Translations under genes and position numbers: made by a program
Shown here: positions 1 through 7,094 of the stretch, piece after piece
Layout of the letters: the number at the start of each line of letters is the position of its first letter
How positions within the stretch are numbered: position 1 is the stretch's first letter
DNA from: Streptomyces sp. NBC_01445
Lineage (GTDB): Bacteria; Actinomycetota; Actinomycetes; Streptomycetales; Streptomycetaceae
Assembly: GCF_035918235.1 (NCBI RefSeq)
Contig: NZ_CP109485.1
Location: forward strand, 5,208,001-5,272,000
Reading direction: 5' to 3'
Length of the DNA stretch: 64,000 nt
Notes under the pieces: generated by a model
Database searches by the model: none
What the model saw: only the letters and a program-made list of their open reading frames with translations
Told to the model about the DNA's origin: nothing

Positions 1-1296
1 GACCCGGATGCCCCGGTCGAAGGCCGTCCAGCACATCAGTCGGCTGTAGGTGAAGTCCTTTCGGCCGCCGCGCGTCTCCCAGATGCCCTCGTCCGGGCGG
101 TCCCAGTTCCGCGCCAGCCAGTCGAGTACGTCGGAGACTCCGAGCCAGCCGTCGTACCCCATGACGTGGGCGAGGTCATCGGTGTGGGTGAGGGCATGGA
201 CCGCTTCGCCGTAGATATCCAGCTGGAGTTGGCAGGCGGCGCCGTTGCCGATGCGGACGGGGGCTGAGCCGCGATAGCCCTCCAGGTGGTCCAGGGTCTC
301 CTCGGCCAGGTGCGGGTCGCCGTCGATGCGGTACATGATCTGGAGCGGCTCACCGGTGACCGTGCGGTCCGGGCCCTCGAGCAGCCGGCCGGCGAGCCAG
401 CGCCGGAAGGCGTGCGCCTCCTCGGTGAAGCCCAGTCCGAAGAGGGCGTGCAGGGAGAGGGAGGCGTCGCGGACCCAGGTGTAGCGGTAGTCCCAGTTCC
501 GTTCACCGCCGAGCTGCTCGGGCAGGCCCGCCGTCGCGGCGGCGACCGGAGCACCGGTGGGGGCGTAGGTGAGCAGCTTGAGCGTGATCGCCGACCTGTG
601 GACCGTCTGCTGCCAGCGGCCCCGGTAGCGGCTGCGGCTGATCCACCGGTACCAGAACGCGCAGGTCGCGTCGAACTCCTCTTTCAGGCTCTCGTGGGTC
701 GGGGGCGGGGGCGCCTCGCCGCCCGTCGCGGACACCGTCAGCACGGCGGACGCCATTTGCTCCTGCTCCAGCTCGACGATGGCCCGGACGGCCTCACCGT
801 CCCGCTCCAGCTCCACCGGTCCCAGGGTCTGGAGGTGGGCGTCGGTGCCGGGGCCCGCGAAGTGCGCAGTGCCCTCGTCCACGGTGAGTCGGTGGACCGC
901 ACGGGCGTAGTCGAAGCGGGGGCTGCAGGTCAGCGCGAAGCGGATCCGGCCACGCGTCACCCGCATCACCCTGATGAGCCGGTGACGGTCGGTGGCGGTC
1001 TCCGGGCGGTCCAGCGGCATGAAGTCGACGACTTCGCCGACTCCGTGCGGGGTGAGGAAACGGGTGATGAGGACGGCGGTGTCGGCCAGGTAGAGCTGGC
1101 GCGTGGTCACGTCCGGACCCTCCACGGTGATCGCGAAGTGACCGCCGCGGTCGTGGTCGAGGAGGGAAGCGAAGAGGCTGGGCGAGTCGAATCGGGGCGC
1201 GCAGAACCAGTCGACCACGCCGTCGGAGGAGACGAGGGCCGCGGTCTGGAGGTCTCCGACCATTCCGTGGTCCGCGATGGGCGGGTAGCGCCGCAT
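1..1296 (-). CDS. Glycoside hydrolase family 15 protein (trehalase/glucoamylase-like), C-terminus cut by window edge
   Basis: The reverse strand is open from an ATG at 1296 to base 1, giving 432 residues with no stop. The N-terminus (HGMVGDLQTAALVSSDGVVDWFC, split here only as a landmark around residues 10-32) is the usual opening of actinobacterial GH15 enzymes that carry an N-terminal beta-sandwich domain (about 1-200). The (alpha/alpha)6 catalytic domain follows, with the hallmark NWDYRYTWVRDAS near residues 265-278. Family members hydrolyse alpha-glucosidic bonds; several actinobacterial ones are trehalases, but the substrate cannot be fixed from sequence. No signal peptide is seen, so it is probably cytoplasmic. 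The second catalytic glutamate and C-terminus lie outside the window. Confidence 0.88.
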   Translation of the reverse strand, partial: MRRYPPIADHGMVGDLQTAALVSSDGVVDWFCAPRFDSPSLFASLLDHDRGGHFAITVEGPDVTTRQLYLADTAVLITRFLTPHGVGEVVDFMPLDRPETATDRHRLIRVMRVTRGRIRFALTCSPRFDYARAVHRLTVDEGTAHFAGPGTDAHLQTLGPVELERDGEAVRAIVELEQEQMASAVLTVSATGGEAPPPPTHESLKEEFDATCAFWYRWISRSRYRGRWQQTVHRSAITLKLLTYAPTGAPVAAATAGLPEQLGGERNWDYRYTWVRDASLSLHALFGLGFTEEAHAFRRWLAGRLLEGPDRTVTGEPLQIMYRIDGDPHLAEETLDHLEGYRGSAPVRIGNGAACQLQLDIYGEAVHALTHTDDLAHVMGYDGWLGVSDVLDWLARNWDRPDEGIWETRGGRKDFTYSRLMCWTAFDRGIRV

Positions 1297-1509
1297 GGTG
1301 ATCCCTTCCGGTCCGGTCACTGACCGGCGGATGCTCAGCCGACCTGCTTCGACCTTCCGCGCCGTGCGCGGGACCGGCCACGCCGGTTGAGCTGTTCGGG
1401 TGCCCTGGGCTCAGGCAACGGGGGGCCGCGCACGCCTCCCTTTCCCGCTGCCGAATACAAGCTGGATGCAAGAGGGCACAGGGTCGAGGAACGAAGACGG
1501 GGGGTCGTT

Positions 1510-1851
1510 GTGGTGGAACGGACTCCGGCCGCGCAGTCGCTGCGCCGCTCGTACGTCACCGCTGACGGGTGCCGGTTCGACGTCATCGAGATGTCGGTCG
1601 AGCACCATGCGGACCGCAGCGCGACGTTGACGTACTGGCTGACTGTGGGCTGCCCAGGGCACCCGGATGAGCACTGGGTGGTCGCTCTGCCCTGGGGGGA
1701 CAAGTCCTGGGCGGATGTGCTTACTTCGCCCGCGCCCCCGCCCGACCGGGTTCGGCAGCTCGTACACCTCGTCCGTGCCCATCTGGAGGAGTGGTGGGAC
1801 ACGAAGGGACACAACCGGCGGTCGGCGAGGATGGGGCGGCGGATTGCCTGA
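1510..1851 (+). CDS. Hypothetical protein, about 113 aa
   Basis: The reading frame continues upstream to 1387, but the conserved-looking part begins at tandem GTG codons at 1510/1513 behind a G-rich stretch, so I take 1510. The product has a run of alternating charged and hydrophobic residues (YVTADGCRFDVIEMSVEHH; then TLTYWLTVGCPGHPDEHW) and ends in a basic tail. There is no signal peptide or membrane segment. I do not recognise the family. It is divergent from the GH15 gene. The start is uncertain by up to 41 codons. Confidence 0.55.
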   Translation: MVERTPAAQSLRRSYVTADGCRFDVIEMSVEHHADRSATLTYWLTVGCPGHPDEHWVVALPWGDKSWADVLTSPAPPPDRVRQLVHLVRAHLEEWWDTKGHNRRSARMGRRIA

Positions 1852-2099
1852 TCTCGCGCCCGACGCCGGCGTATGTGCGTGACGGGTCCGGGGCGCTGAT
1901 GTGGTCCGGGACGCTGGTGCGGTCCGGGACTCTTCCGTCACAGGAATCACAGGCGTCACACATCTTCGCAAGAGCATCACATCGTGCCCGCATTGCCTTC
2001 GGAAAGCGTCGATAGCGTTGCTGGCCGCTCGATCTCGCGTACGAACGTGACCAAATGCCCGGCGTCCCGGCGGCGCAGTCAGCCACAGAAAGATCGAAG

Positions 2100-3041
2100 A
2101 TGGACTACTGCTCCTCATGCCGTCGGACCCTCAACGGAGCGCTGGTGTGCCCGGGTTGCGGCGCGTACGCCCCCGACATAGCCCCGCCCGCGACGACGTC
2201 GTTCTCGTCGCATGCGTCGGTCTCGTCGCAGTCGGCTCCCCCGGCCTCCTCGTCGTTCTTCGGGGTATCGCCCGCCGACGACCTTGGCCACAGGGGCGGC
2301 TCTGCCGGTGCCGCCGACTCGTTCGACGACTTCGACGCCTTCTCCGCCGCCAAGGCCTTCGACCTGGACGACACGGGCGGCGAGGCCGCCGCCGCTGCCG
2401 TCGATGTCTCCGCGCCCGTGGCCGCTTCGCAGGGTGGCCGCGCCGCCCGGCGGCGGAAGCTGGCGCAGTGGAAGAAGAACAAGCGCCGGGCCGTCGCCGC
2501 GACCGCCGTCGCCATCGTCGGTGGCGGGCTCACCATCGCCGCGCTGCCGAACGACGCCTCTCCCGACCGCACCCACGCCTCCGCGGCCCCGGACCCGGTG
2601 ACGACCTCGCCGGCCCTGGCCAACACGGACTCCTCGACGGACACGCCGGACGACCGCGCCTCGCGGAGCGGCGGCGACCGCGCGCACAAGGCCACCGGCC
2701 CGCGCCACGCCCGCCCGGCCAACGCGCCTACGCCGGCCGCGACCGCCGCGCCGACCGGAGCCCCGCGCCACGCAGCCCCGGCCCGGAGCACCGCGCCGCA
2801 CACCACCTCCGCGCCGGCCGCCGCCGCGCACACCGCCGCCCCTGCCCCGCAGACCTCCTCGCCCGCACCGGCCCACCAGTCCGGCAGCGGTACGAGTACG
2901 GGTTCCGGCTCGGGTACGGGTTCCGGCTCGGGAACGGGTTCGGGGTCGTCCGGCGGGGACCAGGCGACGACGCCCGCGCCCGCCCCCTCCACGGCGTCAC
3001 CCGAGCCCATCTGCGTGCTCGGCCTTCTCTGCATCAGCTGA
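2100..3041 (+). CDS. Zinc-ribbon, single-pass membrane protein with Ser/Thr/Pro/Ala-rich tail (SCO2400-like)
   Basis: The 313-residue protein starts at ATG 2100 behind a GAAAGATCGAAG leader; the frame is open 15 codons further upstream but those residues look untranslated. A treble of features is visible: a zinc ribbon with Cys4, Cys7, Cys17 and Cys20; a basic stretch (KKNKRR) followed by one transmembrane helix at about 131-149; and a long extracytoplasmic tail rich in Ala, Pro, Thr and Ser, including GSGT repeats near 264-283. It ends with the short conserved-looking ICVLGLLCIS. The layout matches the Streptomyces SCO2400-type proteins, whose function is unknown to me. A strong hairpin follows the stop. 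Confidence 0.72.
   Translation: MDYCSSCRRTLNGALVCPGCGAYAPDIAPPATTSFSSHASVSSQSAPPASSSFFGVSPADDLGHRGGSAGAADSFDDFDAFSAAKAFDLDDTGGEAAAAAVDVSAPVAASQGGRAARRRKLAQWKKNKRRAVAATAVAIVGGGLTIAALPNDASPDRTHASAAPDPVTTSPALANTDSSTDTPDDRASRSGGDRAHKATGPRHARPANAPTPAATAAPTGAPRHAAPARSTAPHTTSAPAAAAHTAAPAPQTSSPAPAHQSGSGTSTGSGSGTGSGSGTGSGSSGGDQATTPAPAPSTASPEPICVLGLLCIS
2893..2949 (+). repeat. 18-bp tandem repeat coding for Gly-Ser-Gly-Thr
   Basis: About three imperfect copies of GGTTCCGGCTCGGGTACG occur in frame inside the tail of the zinc-ribbon membrane protein. They encode a flexible GSGT linker. Copy number is likely to vary between strains. Confidence 0.7.
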
Positions 3042-3059
3042 GCATCGCCGCAACGACCG

Positions 3060-3096
3060 AGGCCCGGCCCGGGGTTCTGACCCCCGGGCCGGGCCT
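3060..3096. terminator. Bidirectional hairpin terminator
   Basis: A 15-bp GC stem (3060-3074 with 3082-3096) and 7-nt loop lies between the zinc-ribbon gene and the convergent LysR gene, so it can serve both strands. There is no U-tract, which is usual in Streptomyces. Confidence 0.75.
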
Positions 3097-3122
3097 TCGC
3101 ACGAACCGACGTGAACGACTCC

Positions 3123-4064
3123 TCAGGCGCCGCCCTCGGACTCCCACAGGGTCTCCAGCGCCCTGGTGGGCCCGCCCAGCGAGCGCACATGCTCCAGCGC
3201 GGCACCCACGAACGCCCGCAGCCGGCCCGTCTCGTGGTCGGTGGGCCAGATGAACGCGTACTCGATGCGGGGGGCATCACTGAACGGCCGGAACACCAGG
3301 CCGGGGCGTGCGTAGTACCGCACGCCCGCCGCAGCGACCGGCGTCACCCCCTTGCCCGCGAGGACCAGCGACAGCGCGTCCTCCCAGTGCGTGATCGCCT
3401 GGCCGTGCGGAATGGGCCGCCCCGACGGCGTCTGCCGCGGGAAGTGATGGTCCAGCCAGTGGGCCGGCACCGGCCTCGTCACCGTCAGCAGCGTCGACTC
3501 CGCCAGATCCTCCACGCTCAGGGTCTCGCGCCGCGCGAACGGATGCGTGGACGGCATGAGCAGCACCCGCGGCTGCGACAGCAGCACCGGACCTGCCGTC
3601 AAGTCGGCCTCTGCCAGCGGGAGTTCGGTGACCTGGAGGTCGATGTCCCCGGCGCGCAGCGGCCCGTACGGGTCGGATATCTGCACCTGGCGTATCTGTA
3701 CGTCCACGCCCGGATGACGGCGCGCGAACACCGCTGCGACGCTGTGCAGCAGATGGCCGGTGAACGCCCCCGAGAAGCCGATCCGCAGCGTGCCGGTGAT
3801 CCCCCGGCCGGCCGCTGTGGCCTTGGCGATCTCCTCCTCGATACGGCGCTGGGCCGGGCCGATGCCGTCCCTCAGCTGCTCCCCGATGGCCGTCATCGTC
3901 ACGCGCCGGCTGCTGCGCTCGAACAGCTTCGCGCCGATGCGGCGCTCGACCCGGGCGATGGTCTGGCTGACACGGCTCTGCGAGACACCCACACGTTCGG
4001 CGGTCCGGCCGAAGTGCAGTTCCTCCGCCAGCGTCAGAAAGATCTCGATCTCCTGGCGTTCCAT
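3123..4064 (-). CDS. LysR-family transcriptional regulator
   Basis: The frame is open upstream to 4271, but the LysR fold begins at ATG 4064 (MERQEIEIFLTLAEELHFGR), giving 313 residues, the usual family size. The N-terminal winged helix-turn-helix spans about 2-60 (SQSRVSQTIARVERRIG is the recognition region) and the periplasmic-binding-like effector domain about 90-295. It is divergent from the MFS transporter at 4217, separated by 152 bp. That is the standard arrangement for a LysR protein that controls its neighbour, so it probably regulates the efflux gene in response to an unknown ligand. Confidence 0.9.
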   Translation of the reverse strand: MERQEIEIFLTLAEELHFGRTAERVGVSQSRVSQTIARVERRIGAKLFERSSRRVTMTAIGEQLRDGIGPAQRRIEEEIAKATAAGRGITGTLRIGFSGAFTGHLLHSVAAVFARRHPGVDVQIRQVQISDPYGPLRAGDIDLQVTELPLAEADLTAGPVLLSQPRVLLMPSTHPFARRETLSVEDLAESTLLTVTRPVPAHWLDHHFPRQTPSGRPIPHGQAITHWEDALSLVLAGKGVTPVAAAGVRYYARPGLVFRPFSDAPRIEYAFIWPTDHETGRLRAFVGAALEHVRSLGGPTRALETLWESEGGA

Positions 4065-4131
4065 GGCCTCCCCGTCCCCGGCCTCGTGCCCCTCGCCAAC
4101 CCGCTCACCTCGAACCATGAGCCCGGCGAAT

Positions 4132-4149
4132 CGATCGTTGCACAGATCG
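4132..4149. promoter_or_regulatory. Possible LysR operator between regulator and MFS gene
   Basis: An inverted repeat CGATC-N8-GATCG sits in the 152-bp divergent gap. It is a plausible binding site for the adjacent LysR protein, but it does not fit the T-N11-A rule exactly and could be chance. Confidence 0.3.
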
Positions 4150-4216
4150 TTCTTGTTGCGCAGGTGCCCCGATTCGATGCTGGTCAGGCCCGATCGCTTA
4201 CGAAAGGACCCCCCTG

Positions 4217-5689
4217 ATGGCTGTCGCCGAGTCCTCTCCGCCGACCGAGACCGACGTCCTCGCCCCGCCACCGCCGGTCGCCGATGTCGGCCCCGCCGAC
4301 AGCTCGTTCAGCACGCGGGAGCTGCTGGTTCTGATCACGCTGTGCTGCGCGACATTCATGTGCGGCCTGGACTTCTCCATCGTCACCGTGGCGCTGCCCG
4401 ACATCGGCGGCAGCCTCGGCTTCTCCTCGCCCGGCACGCTCCAGTGGGTCGCCACCGCGAGCCTGCTGCCCTCCGCGAGCCTGCTGCCGCTGTTCGCCCG
4501 CGTCGCCGACCTGGTGGGCCGCAAGAAGCTCTTCACGTTCGGCGTCGCCCTGTTCACCCTGTTCTCGCTGGGCGCGGCCCTCGCCAACAGCCCCGGCGTC
4601 CTGATCGCCACCCGCGCCGGCCAGGGCACCGCCGCCGCGATGATCGCCCCCGCCGCCATCGCCCTGATGACGGGCTACTTCCCCGAGGGCCCGCAGCGCG
4701 CCCGCGCCCTGGGCCTCAACGGCGCCGTCATGTCGCTCGGCTTCGTGCTCGGCGCGCTCGGCGGCGGCGTCATCACCAGCGGCTTCAGCTGGCGCTGGAC
4801 GATGGTCGTGCTGTACGTCATGGGCGCCGTCGCCCTGGCCGGCGCACTCGCGCTGCCCGTGATGCGGGAGTCCGCCGCCGCCAAGCGCATGGACATCCCC
4901 GGCGCGGTCCTCGCCACGCTCGGCCTGTTCGGTCTCGTCTTCGGCATCTCCAACGGCGGCGACAAGGGCTGGGTCCGTGCCGACTCACTCGGCTCCGTCG
5001 TCGGCGGCCTCGTCCTGCTCGGCGCGTTCCTCGTGGTCGAGCGGCGCCACCCCGAGCCGCTGATCCCGCTCGGCGTCCTGGGCCGCCCCACCATCAAGTG
5101 GTCCGGCCTGTTCGGTGTCGTCACGTTCGGCATGTGCGCCGGCACGACCGTGCTGCTCAGTCTCTACATGCAGGACGTCCTCGGCTTCACCCCGCTCCAG
5201 GCCGGTCTGAGCTACCTCGGTGAGGGCGCGGCCGCGATGCTCGGCGGCATGTACGTCTCGAAGCTGCTCGGCCGGTTCGGCGGCGAGCGGGTCCTCGCGG
5301 CCGGTCTGCTGATCCAGGGCGCCGGCACCGTCGCCATGTTCACCCTGCCGCAGAGCGGCAGCATCGCGCCGCTCATCATCACGTCCTCGGTCATGGGCCT
5401 CGGCCACGTCTTCAGCGTCGTCTCCTTCATCACCGTCATGACCACGGGCGTCAGCGAGGAGGACCAGGGCGTTGTCGGTGGCCTGTCGCAGCTCCCGCAG
5501 TACGTCGCCGCGATCGGCGTGGCCGGGCTCAGCGCGATTGCTGCTGCCCGCACGCATGCCCTCTCGGGCGGGGCCGGTTCCGATGCGGGCGCCACGCTCG
5601 GGGGGTTGCACGCCGGAATGGTCACCGCGGGTGTCATCGCCCTGGTGGGCGGGGGCCTCGCGGCGGCTGTGCTGCGCAGGCGCGCCTAG
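4217..5689 (+). CDS. MFS drug-efflux transporter, DHA2 (14-TM) family
   Basis: This 490-residue membrane protein opens with a Pro-rich cytoplasmic leader (1-35) and then about 14 hydrophobic helices. Motif A is visible as RVADLVGRKKLF near residue 95, and the helix-5 motif C region as GFVLGALGGGVITSGFSWRW near 175-195. These mark proton-driven drug:H+ antiporters of the EmrB/QacA group. Start ATG 4217 has AAAGGA upstream. The divergent LysR gene probably controls it. The exported compound is unknown. Confidence 0.9.
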   Translation: MAVAESSPPTETDVLAPPPPVADVGPADSSFSTRELLVLITLCCATFMCGLDFSIVTVALPDIGGSLGFSSPGTLQWVATASLLPSASLLPLFARVADLVGRKKLFTFGVALFTLFSLGAALANSPGVLIATRAGQGTAAAMIAPAAIALMTGYFPEGPQRARALGLNGAVMSLGFVLGALGGGVITSGFSWRWTMVVLYVMGAVALAGALALPVMRESAAAKRMDIPGAVLATLGLFGLVFGISNGGDKGWVRADSLGSVVGGLVLLGAFLVVERRHPEPLIPLGVLGRPTIKWSGLFGVVTFGMCAGTTVLLSLYMQDVLGFTPLQAGLSYLGEGAAAMLGGMYVSKLLGRFGGERVLAAGLLIQGAGTVAMFTLPQSGSIAPLIITSSVMGLGHVFSVVSFITVMTTGVSEEDQGVVGGLSQLPQYVAAIGVAGLSAIAAARTHALSGGAGSDAGATLGGLHAGMVTAGVIALVGGGLAAAVLRRRA

Positions 5690-5750
5690 CCGTTCTGCGG
5701 GGGCGGGAATGTGGTCGCGGGGCGCGTGTGTGCCGTTTGCGCAGTTCCCC

Positions 5751-6056
5751 ACGCCCCTTGTCCGGGGGTTCCCGTGCCTGATTCTCTGCGGGCGCGCTGC
5801 GGCTTCCCGCGCCCACGCGGCGGAGCCGCATATCGATACAGCCCCGCGCCCCTTGTCCCGGGGGTTCCCGTGCCTGGTTCCCTGCGGGCGCGCTGCGAAT
5901 TCCCGCGCCCACGCGGCGGAGCCGCATATCGATACAGCCCCGCGCCCCTTGTCCCGGGGGTTCCCGTGCCTGGTTCCCTGCGGGCGCGCTGCGAATTCCC
6001 GCGCCCACGCGGCGGAGCCGCATATCGATACAGCCCCGCGTCCCTTTCAGGGGCGC
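5751..6056 (+). repeat. Three 96-bp tandem repeats ending in a hairpin
   Basis: A unit beginning (G/A)CGCCCCTTG recurs at 5751, 5846 and 5942, with the start of a fourth at 6038. The spacing is 95, 96 and 96 bp. Units 2 and 3 are identical; unit 1 differs at a few bases and lacks one C. Each unit holds a small hairpin (GCGGCGGAGCCGC) and the palindrome TATCGATA. The last partial unit closes in the hairpin GCGTCCCT/AGGGGCGC (6038-6056). Single copies resemble dispersed Streptomyces intergenic palindromes. This 389-bp gap between the MFS and MBL genes holds no other feature. Because 96 is a multiple of three, repetitive open frames arise there by chance. Confidence 0.85.
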
Positions 6057-6078
6057 CGTCTCACCTAGGAGACCTACC

Positions 6079-6915
6079 GTGAACGACCGGCGACTGCGGC
6101 GGCCTTCGGCCGTGTGTTCTCTGCAGGTGGGTGAGCTGAAGGTCAGTTACGTGCCTGATGGCGCCATGCTGTTCAAGCCGCCTGAGCCGCCTCGGGTGGG
6201 CGGCGGTGGCGCCTATCTCAATGACACCGCCCATCTCGTCGCCAACACCGGTGGGCTGCTTGTCCAGTTCGACGGGCGGGCGCTGCTCATCGACGCGGGG
6301 TTCGGTCCGCACTCCGTGCCGGAGGACCCCGAGCACCCTTACATCGGCGCGGTGCACGGCGGTTCGCTGCTCGACAATCTGGCGCGGCTCGGGGCGCGGC
6401 CCGACGAGATAGAGGTCGTGGCCTTCACCCATCTGCACCGGGACCACATCGGCTGGGCGTGCACGGATCCGCCGGTCTTCACCGCTGCCGCGTTCGCGGT
6501 GGCGAAGAGCGAGTGGGAGAACCGGCATCAGGTGGCGGGGCCGACCTCCGGGGCGCTGGCCACGCTGGAGCGGCGGCTGCGGCTTGTCGTCCCTGGTGAG
6601 GAGATCTTCCCGGGCGTGCGGGCGCTGGCGCTGCCCGGCCACACCGTGGGCCACACCGGCTTCGCCATCACCTCGCGGGGCCGCCGCCTGCTCGCGTTCG
6701 GGGACGCGCTGCACTCGCCGCTCCAGGTGCGCCACCCCGAGTGGTTCACGGTGTCGGAGGACGACCCGGCCCGGTCGGAGCGCCACCGGCGCCGGCTGAT
6801 CAGCGAACTGCAGCAGCCGGGCACCCTCGGCTTCGGCATCCACTTCGCGGACGTCGTCTTCGGCCAGGTCGTCCCGGACGGGGCGGGGGCGGGCGCCGAC
6901 TGGCTTCCCGTGTGA
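6079..6915 (+). CDS. MBL-fold metallo-hydrolase
   Basis: GTG 6079 is preceded by an AGGAG site, giving 278 residues. The dinuclear zinc signature is complete: His118, His120, Asp122 and His123 (THLHRDH), His188 (LPGHTVGHTG), Asp209 (FGDALHS) and His255. The overall layout, with a proline-rich opening and a late ALPGHTVGH motif, is that of lactonase-like or uncharacterised MBL hydrolases. No signal peptide is seen. It stands alone between the tandem repeats and the PL8 gene. The substrate is unknown. Confidence 0.88.
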   Translation: MNDRRLRRPSAVCSLQVGELKVSYVPDGAMLFKPPEPPRVGGGGAYLNDTAHLVANTGGLLVQFDGRALLIDAGFGPHSVPEDPEHPYIGAVHGGSLLDNLARLGARPDEIEVVAFTHLHRDHIGWACTDPPVFTAAAFAVAKSEWENRHQVAGPTSGALATLERRLRLVVPGEEIFPGVRALALPGHTVGHTGFAITSRGRRLLAFGDALHSPLQVRHPEWFTVSEDDPARSERHRRRLISELQQPGTLGFGIHFADVVFGQVVPDGAGAGADWLPV

Positions 6916-6934
6916 CGCCACGCCCGGCCCCGCA

Positions 6935-6990
6935 GAGGACAGGACCCCTACAGGAGCAGGACCCGTACAGGACAGGACCCGTACAGGACG
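6935..6990 (+). repeat. Short 16-17-bp tandem repeats
   Basis: About three and a half copies of ACAGGA(C)AGGACCCGT run in the gap between the MBL and PL8 genes, with small changes between copies. Role unknown. They could be slippage products or a binding-site array. Confidence 0.6.
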
Positions 6991-7094
6991 GGGCAGTACG
7001 CGCTTTCCCTCCGGGCCCGTGAACCTCTTGTCGCCCTCGGGCCCATCTGCTTGACTCCGCGCGCCAGCACGCCAACTCACCGGCGGAGGAAGCC

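Noticed and set aside
5472..6082. Repetitive open frames (RGFPCLVPCGRAANSRAHAA units) across the tandem repeats
   Set aside because: The 96-bp unit is a multiple of three, so stops are absent in several frames. There is no ribosome site and the frames exist on both strands.
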